This document shows, piece after piece, positions 1-5,337 of a DNA stretch of 6,002 nucleotides. The first letter of the stretch is position 1. Every line of letters begins with the position of its first letter. The DNA is from an uncultured Flavihumibacter sp. (GTDB lineage Bacteria; Bacteroidota; Bacteroidia; Chitinophagales; Chitinophagaceae), in assembly GCA_946481605.1 (NCBI GenBank), contig CAMLPA010000219.1, forward strand, positions 1 through 6,002, given 5' to 3'. Position numbers and translations under genes: made by a program. The notes under the pieces were generated by a model that ran no database searches, was not told where the DNA came from, and was given only the letters and a program-made list of their open reading frames with translations.

Positions 1-294
1 CTCGTTTCCAAAGATGTTCCCCCTTATATTAAAGCGGCCCGTACGCCTTTAAGTTATTCCGGCGTAAACTCTGTTGGACTAAAGCGCCGCGGGTACAGCA
101 TCGAAAAAATCAACCACATTCTCGATATCTACCGCATCATCTATAACAAAGGAAGGAACACCAGTCAGGCCCTCGAATTCATTGAAGAGGAACTGCCCGC
201 CAGCGATGAACGCGATGAGATCGTAACCTTCATCCGCGAAAGCGGCAGGGGTATCATTAAACGATTCACCAAAGGGAATTCGGATGAGGATTGA
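1..294 (+). CDS. lpxA: Acyl-ACP--UDP-N-acetylglucosamine O-acyltransferase LpxA, C-terminal part (5' end outside window)
   Basis: This is the last 97 codons of LpxA, the cytoplasmic enzyme that transfers a hydroxyacyl chain from ACP to UDP-GlcNAc in the first step of lipid A synthesis. The reading frame is open from base 1 and ends at TGA 292-294. The fragment starts inside the end of the left-handed beta-helix (VSKDVPPYIKAAR) and continues through the diagnostic GVNSVGLKRRGYS motif into the helical C-terminal domain (IYRIIYNKGR, then FIRESGRGIIKRF). These match the E. coli LpxA pattern of VPPY, GVNIEGLKRRGF, AYKLIYRSGK and STRGLIR closely. Upstream lpxD/lpxC/fabZ genes are usual neighbours in Bacteroidota but lie outside the window. 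The last 11 bases overlap the next gene, which suggests co-transcription and translational coupling. The family identification is secure; the missing N-terminus is due only to the window edge. Confidence 0.97.
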   Translation, partial: LVSKDVPPYIKAARTPLSYSGVNSVGLKRRGYSIEKINHILDIYRIIYNKGRNTSQALEFIEEELPASDERDEIVTFIRESGRGIIKRFTKGNSDED

Positions 295-901
295 GGTGGA
301 TAACGCCGGAAAACGCTTCAACCGGGAGTGGATTTTCCGCCACCTTACCCATTCATTTGCTGTAGGAAATGCTTACGCCATCACTGGTCCGAACGGATCA
401 GGGAAATCTACTTTTTTACAGGTACTCTCCGGTGCGCAGATGGCCAGCGAAGGGAAAATAACCTTCTTCCCAGATGGAACGGCTTCAGCCGATCCGGAGC
501 AGCATTTCCAATACATCTCTATTGCCGCTCCGTATCTCGAAGTGGTGGAAGAAATGAGCGCCACGGAATTTTTACGCTTTCACAACACATTCAAGCCGCT
601 GCTCAAAGATTTTTCCATCCCGGAAATTCTTTCCGAAGTGGGCCTCGAAAAAGCGAAGAACAAACAAATCCGCCTCTTCTCCTCCGGCATGAAACAGCGC
701 GTAAAACTGGCCCAGGCCTTCTTTTCAGATACTCCTATTCTCCTGCTGGATGAACCCTGCACCAACCTCGATAAAGAAGGCTACGCCCTGTACCATAAGC
801 TCATCCAACGTTTCGCCCCCCAAAGGCTGGTTGTTGTAGCCTCCAACGACATCCAGGAATACGGCTTCTGCAACACCATCATCAATCCCTCCGGCAAATA
901 G
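284..901 (+). CDS. Orphan ABC transporter-type ATPase with atypical Q- and H-loops
   Basis: A 205-residue single ABC nucleotide-binding domain with no membrane segment, expected to be cytoplasmic. Visible motifs are the Walker A GPNGSGKST (residues 35-43), a signature-like LFSSGMKQR (131-139, in place of LSGGQ), Walker B ILLLDEP (152-158) with catalytic Glu157, and the D-loop NLD (161-163). Two positions are non-standard: where the Q-loop glutamine is expected, around residues 80-84, the sequence is IAAPY, and the switch histidine after the last strand is replaced in VVVASND (Asn188). The length is like short exporter ATPases such as CcmA, but no permease gene lies nearby. The ATG at 284 sits within the end of lpxA (11-base overlap), so the gene is probably translated as part of the lpx operon. 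A role in envelope or lipid A export is possible from context only. The ATPase fold is certain; the substrate and partner are unknown. Confidence 0.9.
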   Translation: MRIEVDNAGKRFNREWIFRHLTHSFAVGNAYAITGPNGSGKSTFLQVLSGAQMASEGKITFFPDGTASADPEQHFQYISIAAPYLEVVEEMSATEFLRFHNTFKPLLKDFSIPEILSEVGLEKAKNKQIRLFSSGMKQRVKLAQAFFSDTPILLLDEPCTNLDKEGYALYHKLIQRFAPQRLVVVASNDIQEYGFCNTIINPSGK

Positions 902-911
902 AAGCTTATAC

Positions 912-933
912 TGATGTGATATTTATCACGTCA
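912..933. promoter_or_regulatory. CRP/FNR-like palindrome upstream of the thioredoxin gene
   Basis: A 22-base palindrome with arms TGATGTGAT (912-920) and ATCACGTCA (925-933), 8 of 9 positions complementary, around the spacer ATTT. It contains TGTGA-N6-TCACg, one base off the CRP-type consensus, and the GAT-N4-ATC core shared by FNR-type sites. Its centre (922.5) lies about 41-42 bases upstream of the start point expected from the -7 element at 952-959, the usual place for a class II activator site. No T-run follows, so it does not look like a terminator for the ATPase gene. Binding by a Crp/Fnr-family regulator is inferred. Confidence 0.55.
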
Positions 934-951
934 CCGGAAAAGCAACGGGCT

Positions 952-959
952 TATTTTTG
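952..959 (+). promoter_or_regulatory. Bacteroidota -7 promoter element for the thioredoxin gene
   Basis: TATTTTTG matches all fixed positions of the Bacteroidota housekeeping -7 element TAnnTTTG. Transcription would begin near 963-966, leaving a short A-rich leader of about 12-15 bases before the ATG at 978. No convincing TTTG-type -33 element is visible at the expected distance, which fits a promoter that needs an activator bound at the palindrome 912-933. Confidence 0.6.
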
Positions 960-977
960 TTCGGAAAAATAAATACG

Positions 978-1280
978 ATGAACCAGTCATTCCAATCCAT
1001 CATCAATAACAATACCCCGGTGCTCATCGATTTCTACGCCCACTGGTGCGGTCCCTGCAAAATGATGCCCCCTGTACTCAAAGAGGTAAAAGACAAACTG
1101 GGTAACAATATATCCATCTTCAAAGTAGATGTAGATGCCCACCCAGATGTGGCCGGAGCCTACAATGTCAGTTCTGTCCCTACCCTAATGCTTTTCAGAA
1201 ACGGAAAATTGCTATGGCGCGAACCCGGCGTTAAATCCGCCCCCCAACTGTTACAACTTATTCAACAATACGCTTCCTGA
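978..1280 (+). CDS. Thioredoxin (small cytoplasmic)
   Basis: A 100-residue single-domain thioredoxin that reduces protein disulfides in the cytoplasm, normally recharged by thioredoxin reductase. Visible are the buried Asp18 (LIDFYA), the active site WCGPC (residues 23-27), the KVDVD strand (49-53) and the cis-proline loop SVPT (Pro68), followed by LFRNGK. The length is typical and there is no signal peptide. I chose the ATG at 978 over an in-frame TTG at 957, because that TTG lies within the predicted -7 promoter element (952-959) and would precede the transcript start. The gene is separated from the ATPase by 77 bases and has its own putative promoter and palindromic operator, so it is probably a single-gene unit. 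The family is certain; which of several thioredoxin paralogues this is cannot be told. Confidence 0.97.
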   Translation: MNQSFQSIINNNTPVLIDFYAHWCGPCKMMPPVLKEVKDKLGNNISIFKVDVDAHPDVAGAYNVSSVPTLMLFRNGKLLWREPGVKSAPQLLQLIQQYAS

Positions 1281-1457
1281 CATCCCTGCACAATAAGTCA
1301 CCAATTAATCCCCCTTCTACAAATTGCCCCCCCACCCATTTCCACATTTAAACTCCTCTTTCCCGAAAAGTCCCACCACCACCAACTCCCCGAAAGAATC
1401 TCACCCCTACCAACAAGCCTCCCAATGCTATACCTCCCAAAACAACCACTCCGAACC
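1281..1457. other. Non-coding C-rich, G-poor tract
   Basis: The first half of the 335-base gap between two convergent genes. By hand count the plus strand has about 78 C and only about 10 G in 177 bases, so the minus strand is G-rich with many G-runs, including a run of seven (complement of 1327-1333) and GGTGGTGGTGGG (complement of 1372-1383), a possible two-tier quadruplex motif. Minus-strand frames stay open here, but two overlapping frames are open at once and both encode low-complexity Gly/Trp/Arg-rich peptides. I read that as a result of composition rather than a gene. No promoter or RNA gene was recognised. Confidence 0.6.
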
Positions 1458-1590
1458 CCGGCGTCGACATGTAATTTTTTCGTGTAGAAAAAGCGGGTGG
1501 CCCATCCACCATCCAAAAACAACAATCAACCCTCCCCCCATAAACCTCCGTTCGCTTTTTCACGCGAAAAAATTACATGTCGTAAGCCGG
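1458..1590. repeat. 133-base inverted-repeat element between convergent genes
   Basis: The outer arms CCGGC (1458-1462) and GCCGG (1586-1590) are separated by a small internal loop (GT opposite TAA) from an 18-bp perfect arm pair, CGACATGTAATTTTTTCG (1465-1482) with its exact complement at 1565-1582. Pairing continues through TGTAG opposite CACG (1483-1487/1561-1564; one bulged A and one G-U pair) to AAAAAGCG (1488-1495) with CGCTTTTT (1553-1560). That gives about 30 bp with a single bulge. The loop of about 57 bases contains a smaller hairpin, GGTGG (1496-1500) with CCACC (1506-1510). The element starts 26 bases after the stop of the minus-strand lipoprotein gene. It could be a bidirectional terminator, a dispersed palindromic or MITE-like repeat, or a structured RNA. 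No transposase and no clear target duplication are seen. The structure is certain; its role is open. Confidence 0.85.
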
Positions 1591-1615
1591 CATCCTCTCA
1601 AAAAACACTTCCCCA

Positions 1616-2497
1616 TCAATTTATCTTATTCACCACAAGGTTATCGTAATAAACATAGTCCGTTGAAGACACCCCCCAATCTGCCAAAGAACTCCCACCT
1701 CTGAAAGTATGGAACGCCATGTTCTTCACCAACCGCTGATTATCGTTCGTCGTCCAACGAATCGCCTGATCCAGCAAAGTAGTATTGTTGATCCTGATGC
1801 GAATCCAGCCATTCGTGCTACTACCCGTATTGCTCTTTACATAAATGTGCACATGGTACCAGGTACCCTTGCTGAGCGCTCCGGAACTAGGAAACGACTT
1901 CCCAAAGTTATTCCCGAATTGCCCCGGCTGATCCCTGTAATACACATAGGGATGAAGGTACACCCTGCTGGGATTGGAATTGGGAGAATACCACATCAAA
2001 CGAACGCTGCCGCCGTTTCCATCTGTACCGGGATCCCCACCGGTATTGCCTTCCCCAATACGGAACCCAAAACCTACCTTGCCTCCTCTTCCCCAGTTGA
2101 ACTCTGAATGGAACCGCATATCATAGTCCAGTGAATATTCTGATCCATCGGAGATGTCCACATTCGCGATCACACCGCCTGCTCCGGTGAGCACATTCGG
2201 CAACAAAGTAATGCGGGCGCTTTTACCCCCATCCTTCCCGTTAGAGATATACCCTCTTGAATCCACCCAACCGCTTACATTACCGAAATCAGTAGCTGCC
2301 TGCGATTGTGTGTAGGTGGTGAAGAGTGTTCTGTTTTCCCAGTTAATGGTGCGGTCGTTATAAATGGCATCAGAAACAATTGCCGGTTCATCGTTCACCG
2401 GCACAGTAGCCGGTTCCGGCAAAGCAGTATCCTTTTTACAGGAGAACAGGACAAGGGTGGCCAGCAACAGGCCCAAAGGCTGAAATTTTCTTTTCAT
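1616..2497 (-). CDS. Secreted lipoprotein with polysaccharide lyase 14-like domain
   Basis: A 293-residue protein with a lipoprotein signal peptide: a basic start (MKRK), a hydrophobic core and the lipobox LFSC with lipidated Cys20, followed by KKD and a Pro/Val-rich linker to about residue 42. The rest resembles the beta-jelly-roll of polysaccharide lyase family 14 (alginate/glucuronan lyases): EYSLDYDMRF (120-129), the GGK loop (138-140), SVRLMW (164-169), a YVY pair (184-186), and a C-terminal FHTFRGG (262-268) then VYYDNLVV (282-289). Lys140, Ser164/Arg166 and Tyr184/Tyr186 fall in the same order as the active-site Lys, Ser-x-Arg and Tyr-x-Tyr reported for the chlorovirus enzyme vAL-1. 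The likely role is beta-elimination of uronate-containing polysaccharide at the outer membrane. No SusC/SusD genes are nearby. Substrate and activity are inferred; a non-catalytic glycan-binding role is possible. Confidence 0.75.
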   Translation of the reverse strand: MKRKFQPLGLLLATLVLFSCKKDTALPEPATVPVNDEPAIVSDAIYNDRTINWENRTLFTTYTQSQAATDFGNVSGWVDSRGYISNGKDGGKSARITLLPNVLTGAGGVIANVDISDGSEYSLDYDMRFHSEFNWGRGGKVGFGFRIGEGNTGGDPGTDGNGGSVRLMWYSPNSNPSRVYLHPYVYYRDQPGQFGNNFGKSFPSSGALSKGTWYHVHIYVKSNTGSSTNGWIRIRINNTTLLDQAIRWTTNDNQRLVKNMAFHTFRGGSSLADWGVSSTDYVYYDNLVVNKIN

Positions 2498-2504
2498 AAT
2501 GGTG

Positions 2505-2556
2505 CAATTTTTAGTGCTTACAATTTGAAAAGAAATGTGGGCAATCCAATTTTTAG
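2505..2556 (-). repeat. Pair of 10-base direct repeats in the leader of the lyase-like gene
   Basis: CTAAAAATTG occurs twice on the minus strand (complement of 2547-2556 and of 2505-2514), with starts 42 bases apart, about four helical turns, between the predicted promoter and the start codon at 2497. It could be an operator pair or chance in AT-rich DNA. Confidence 0.35.
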
Positions 2557-2564
2557 GGCTACGC

Positions 2565-2572
2565 CAAAACTA
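2565..2572 (-). promoter_or_regulatory. Candidate -7 promoter element for the lyase-like lipoprotein gene
   Basis: On the minus strand TAGTTTTG matches TAnnTTTG exactly, giving an expected start near 2558-2561 and a leader of about 60 bases. No clear -33 TTTG is seen at the usual distance. The element lies within the 140-base gap (2498-2637) behind the DUF92 gene, so the lipoprotein gene is probably transcribed separately from it. Confidence 0.5.
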
Positions 2573-2637
2573 CTACCATCGTTTTTTTCTTTATTGATTA
2601 TCAGTGTTTTTCTACCACAGCAAAGGGAAGGTTAACC

Positions 2638-3363
2638 TCAAAACGCATTAGATAGAAGCAGGAACCAGGCTACACCAGCGGCTACAAGTGTATTGAGAAA
2701 GTTCACAGCATTGTTGCCCAGCAGTTGTTTTCTTTCAAACCATGCACCCAGTAAGGAGTCTGTAAGATTTCCGGCTATTCCCGAAGCTATTATAATGAAG
2801 AAAGCAGCAACGCCGCCATTAAAAAGATAAAATACAGTAGCGATCATCCCGGCGCCGAGTAATCCTGCGAGTGTTCCTTCCACACTCACCACCCCGTCGG
2901 CACCCGGCGCTTCTTTCCGGAACGTACTGATGTTGAAAAAACGTTTCCCCCAAACCATGCCCAGTTCCGAAGAAAGGGTATCAGAGGTGGCAGAAGACAA
3001 AGCCGCAGCGATCAGCACGCCGGCATTAAATTTTTCAGGGAATAAAAGTGCCGCCATGCCTGCCAGCATAGGCACTCCGCCATTGGCTAGTACCTGCCAC
3101 GCGTTCCGGCGTTCTTCGTGAACCGGCTTTCCAAGCATTGCAGCCTTTTCCTTTTTATGGTAAGCCGTAGCTGCCGTGGCCGATAAAAAGAATACCGCCA
3201 GCAATACGAGAGCAAAGAACCCGGCACCATAATGCAATACCATTCCCAGCAACATTGCCCACAAAGCCCCTGCAACTGTTAACTTACGGAAGCGGATACA
3301 CAGTATTGCGGTCAATAAGAGTGTGGAAAGAATGAAGATATCCTGAAATCCGGGAGTAGTCAT
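2638..3363 (-). CDS. DUF92 family polytopic membrane protein
   Basis: A 241-residue inner-membrane protein of the DUF92 (TIGR00297) family. Hydrophobic segments lie at about residues 8-23, 28-44, 46-67, 95-108, 113-127, 163-181, 184-200 and 219-238. Conserved family signatures are visible: RNAWQVLANGGVP (86-98), ATSDTLSSELG (125-135), APGADGVVSVEGTLAG (152-167) and GNLTDSLLGAWFER (198-211). A plant member, VTE6, acts as a phytyl-phosphate kinase, and the family is related to polyprenol kinase and CDP-alcohol enzymes. A lipid-phosphate role is therefore plausible, but the bacterial substrate is not established. The start follows the ldhA-like gene by 29 bases on the same strand, suggesting an operon. 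A near-match to the -7 element (CATCTTTG, complement of 3367-3374) sits so close to the ATG that it would give an almost leaderless transcript, so I do not count it as a promoter. The family is secure. Confidence 0.93.
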   Translation of the reverse strand: MTTPGFQDIFILSTLLLTAILCIRFRKLTVAGALWAMLLGMVLHYGAGFFALVLLAVFFLSATAATAYHKKEKAAMLGKPVHEERRNAWQVLANGGVPMLAGMAALLFPEKFNAGVLIAAALSSATSDTLSSELGMVWGKRFFNISTFRKEAPGADGVVSVEGTLAGLLGAGMIATVFYLFNGGVAAFFIIIASGIAGNLTDSLLGAWFERKQLLGNNAVNFLNTLVAAGVAWFLLLSNAF

Positions 3364-3392
3364 TTTGCAAAGATGCGTTGCCTATTCATTTA

Positions 3393-4397
3393 TTATACCA
3401 GTATCCGGTCTTTCGGCGGCTCCGCCCCTCCGGCAAAAGTATGGATACTATCCAAAGTGGTTTCCGCTATCTGCGTAAGCGCTTCTTCCGTGAAGAAGGC
3501 CTGATGCCCCGTAACGAGTACATTGGGAAAACTCATTAGCCGCTGGATGGCATCATCTTCAATAATCTGTGCAGAAAGGTCTTTAAAGAAGATTTTCTCT
3601 TCCTGTTCATACACATCGATCCCCAGATAGCCCACCTTTCCTGTTTTCAGCGCCTGAATAATGTCTGTAGTATGCAACAAACCACCGCGACTGGTATTGA
3701 TGATGGTGCAGCCATCCTGAACCAGGTCAAGGGTTTCCCGGCGAATAAGGTGTTTGTTCTCCGGTGTGAGCGGGCAATGCAGGGAGATGATATCCGATTG
3801 CCGCATCACGTCTTCGAAAGAAAGGTATGCAACGCCTGATTTTTCCAAAGTAGCATCCGGATAAGGATCGTAAGCAATAACGCGGCATCCGAACCCTTTC
3901 ATGATCCTGCAGAAAGCCTGACCAATTTTGCCTGTGCCGATCACACCCACGGTTCTGCCAAAAAGGTTGAACCCCAGCAATCCGTTCAGGGAAAAATTTT
4001 GCTCACGTACACGATTATACGCTTTATGTGTCTTCCGGTTCAGGGTCAGCAGCATGGCAACTGCATGTTCAGCCACGGCTTCCGGAGAATAAGCAGGTAC
4101 GCGGCATACACGGATGCCGGAACGCTTCGCCGCTTCAAGGTCTACATTGTTGAAACCCGCGCAACGCATAGCGATCAGTTTTATTCCTTTTTCTGCCAGC
4201 ACGGCTATCACGGGAGCGGGTAACTTATCATTCACAAAAGCACATACGCCGAAAGTCTCAGGTTGTATGGCCTGCACGATGTGTGGCCCCAGATGCGTCC
4301 CCAGGTATTCCAGTTCGAATCCGTAGGACGAATTGGCTTTATCGAAAAATAATTTATCGTAAGGCTTGGCAGAGAAAAAAACGATCTTTTCTTTCAT
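3393..4397 (-). CDS. ldhA: D-lactate dehydrogenase, fermentative LdhA type
   Basis: A 334-residue NAD-dependent D-2-hydroxyacid dehydrogenase that reduces pyruvate to D-lactate in the cytoplasm. It follows E. coli LdhA almost end to end: the catalytic-domain start (FSAKPYDKLFF), MRCAGFNNVDL (77-87), VPAYSPEAVAEHA (100-112), the dinucleotide-binding VGVIGTGKIG (150-159) with Asp177 after the second strand (AYDPYPDA) favouring NAD over NADP, HCPLTPEN (207-214), NTSRGG with Arg237, DVYEQEE with Glu266, and TGHQAF with His298. These three are equivalent to the R235/E264/H296 catalytic triad. Length and motifs are complete. It is the first gene of a minus-strand pair with the DUF92 gene and is divergent from the endonuclease-family gene across a 92-base gap. 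I saw no strong TAnnTTTG element for it there. Confidence in family and reaction is high; other small 2-ketoacids may also be used. Confidence 0.95.
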   Translation of the reverse strand: MKEKIVFFSAKPYDKLFFDKANSSYGFELEYLGTHLGPHIVQAIQPETFGVCAFVNDKLPAPVIAVLAEKGIKLIAMRCAGFNNVDLEAAKRSGIRVCRVPAYSPEAVAEHAVAMLLTLNRKTHKAYNRVREQNFSLNGLLGFNLFGRTVGVIGTGKIGQAFCRIMKGFGCRVIAYDPYPDATLEKSGVAYLSFEDVMRQSDIISLHCPLTPENKHLIRRETLDLVQDGCTIINTSRGGLLHTTDIIQALKTGKVGYLGIDVYEQEEKIFFKDLSAQIIEDDAIQRLMSFPNVLVTGHQAFFTEEALTQIAETTLDSIHTFAGGAEPPKDRILV

Positions 4398-4464
4398 AGC
4401 AGCGGTGAATGATGAAGGAATGGTTAAGATGAATGTAGGAAAATTTCAGCGAAGCAGTTTCACC

Positions 4465-4472
4465 TATCTTTG
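4465..4472 (+). promoter_or_regulatory. Bacteroidota -7 promoter element for the exported hydrolase gene
   Basis: TATCTTTG (followed by CA) is the textbook form of TAnnTTTG. The expected start near 4477 leaves about 13 bases of leader before the ATG at 4490. The -33 region is weak (TTTC at 4444-4447, 17 bases upstream). It probably drives the hydrolase and the M23 gene together. Confidence 0.7.
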
Positions 4473-4489
4473 CAGACCAATGCTTGATT

Positions 4490-5335
4490 ATGAAAAAAAC
4501 GCTTTGCTTTACCGTTTTATGCCTGCTCTCAACATGGTGTTTTGCACAGGAACTTCATGTGATGACTTTCAACATCCGATTGAATACCGCTTCAGATAGT
4601 GCGAACGCATGGCCCTTCCGTAAAGATATGGCCGCGAGCCAGATCCTCTTCCACAAAGCACATACCATTGGTGTACAGGAAGCTCTCCACAACCAGATGG
4701 AGGATTTGCAGGAACGTTTGCCCCAATACAAATTCATCGGCGTAGGCCGGGATGACGGCAAAACGAAGGGAGAATACAGCGCTATCTTCTACGATACCAC
4801 ACGACTTCAAATGCTTGCCACGGAAACCTTCTGGCTATCGCAAACCCCCACCGTTCCAGGCAGCAAAGGATGGGACGCTGCTATTACTAGGATTGTAACC
4901 TGGGCCAGGTTCCGCGATAAAAAAAACAATAAGGTGTTCTTCCATTTTAATACCCATTTCGACCACAAAGGAAAAGAGGCCCGGAAAGAAAGCGCAAAAC
5001 TGCTGCTCCGCAAGGTAAAAGAGATCGCAGGAAATTATCCTACTATCATCACGGGCGATTTCAACGCCACACCTTCCGATGAACCCATTCGTATTTTGCT
5101 GGAAGCTGAACCAAATTTTCGTTTCGCGGATGCCAAAAGTATTTCAGCCACACCACATTATGGCCCTACCGGAACATTCACCGGCTTCGGACCCAAAGAA
5201 ACTTCCAACGCCCCCATAGATTATATTTTCATCCGCAACAAAGTGAAAATACTGAAACACGCTACGTTATCGCAAACATGGGGAGGTCGTTTTTCTTCCG
5301 ATCATTTCCCGGTGTTTGCCACCGTATCTTTATAG
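4490..5335 (+). CDS. Exported endonuclease/exonuclease/phosphatase-family hydrolase
   Basis: A 281-residue metal-dependent phosphoesterase-fold protein. A Sec signal peptide (MKK, hydrophobic core, cleavage after CFA at about residue 19; no lipobox Cys at the junction) sends it to the periplasm or outside. The EEP fold motifs are complete: MTFNIR with Asn28, VQEAL with Glu64, the NTHFDH block (His156, Asp158), GDFNATP with Asp190 and Asn192, IDYIF with Asp244, and the terminal SSDHFPV with Asp271/His272. Members cleave phosphodiester or phosphomonoester bonds in nucleic acids, sphingomyelin or inositol phosphates. Exported Bacteroidota forms like this are usually annotated only as EEP-family proteins, and the substrate cannot be told here. 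I chose the ATG at 4490 over an in-frame TTG at 4484, because the former begins a normal MKK signal peptide. Only two bases separate its stop from the M23 gene, so the two are almost certainly co-transcribed. Confidence 0.95.
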   Translation: MKKTLCFTVLCLLSTWCFAQELHVMTFNIRLNTASDSANAWPFRKDMAASQILFHKAHTIGVQEALHNQMEDLQERLPQYKFIGVGRDDGKTKGEYSAIFYDTTRLQMLATETFWLSQTPTVPGSKGWDAAITRIVTWARFRDKKNNKVFFHFNTHFDHKGKEARKESAKLLLRKVKEIAGNYPTIITGDFNATPSDEPIRILLEAEPNFRFADAKSISATPHYGPTGTFTGFGPKETSNAPIDYIFIRNKVKILKHATLSQTWGGRFSSDHFPVFATVSL

Positions 5336-5337
5336 GT

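Noticed and set aside
912..933. Intrinsic terminator for the ATPase gene
   Set aside because: The palindrome is AT-rich and is followed by CCGGAAAAGC, not a T-run. Its position fits an operator better.
957..977. TTG start for the thioredoxin, adding seven residues
   Set aside because: The TTG lies inside the predicted -7 promoter element, the added residues match no thioredoxin feature, and the ATG at 978 gives the normal length.
1298..1563. Two overlapping minus-strand frames of 71-75 codons in the intergenic gap
   Set aside because: They overlap each other, cross the inverted repeat, are Gly/Trp/Arg-rich and follow from the G-rich composition. I do not recognise either as a protein family.
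1458..1590. Integron attC site or CRISPR repeat as explanation for the inverted repeat
   Set aside because: No GTTRRRY/RYYYAAC-type core boxes at the ends, no integrase, and no repeated units with spacers.
1324..1704. Plus-strand frame of 126 codons (Pro/His/Ser-rich)
   Set aside because: It runs through the C-rich tract and inverted repeat into the antisense of the lipoprotein gene. Its composition explains the lack of stops.
1709..2107. Plus-strand frame of 132 codons
   Set aside because: Antisense shadow of the PL14-like lipoprotein gene, which has a signal peptide and recognisable domain motifs.
3367..3374. Promoter for the DUF92 gene (CATCTTTG on the minus strand)
   Set aside because: One mismatch at a key position and so close to the ATG that the transcript would be nearly leaderless. 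The gene is probably co-transcribed with the upstream dehydrogenase.
4484..4489. TTG start for the exported hydrolase, adding two residues
   Set aside because: The ATG at 4490 begins a standard MKK signal peptide and is at a normal distance from the TATCTTTG promoter.
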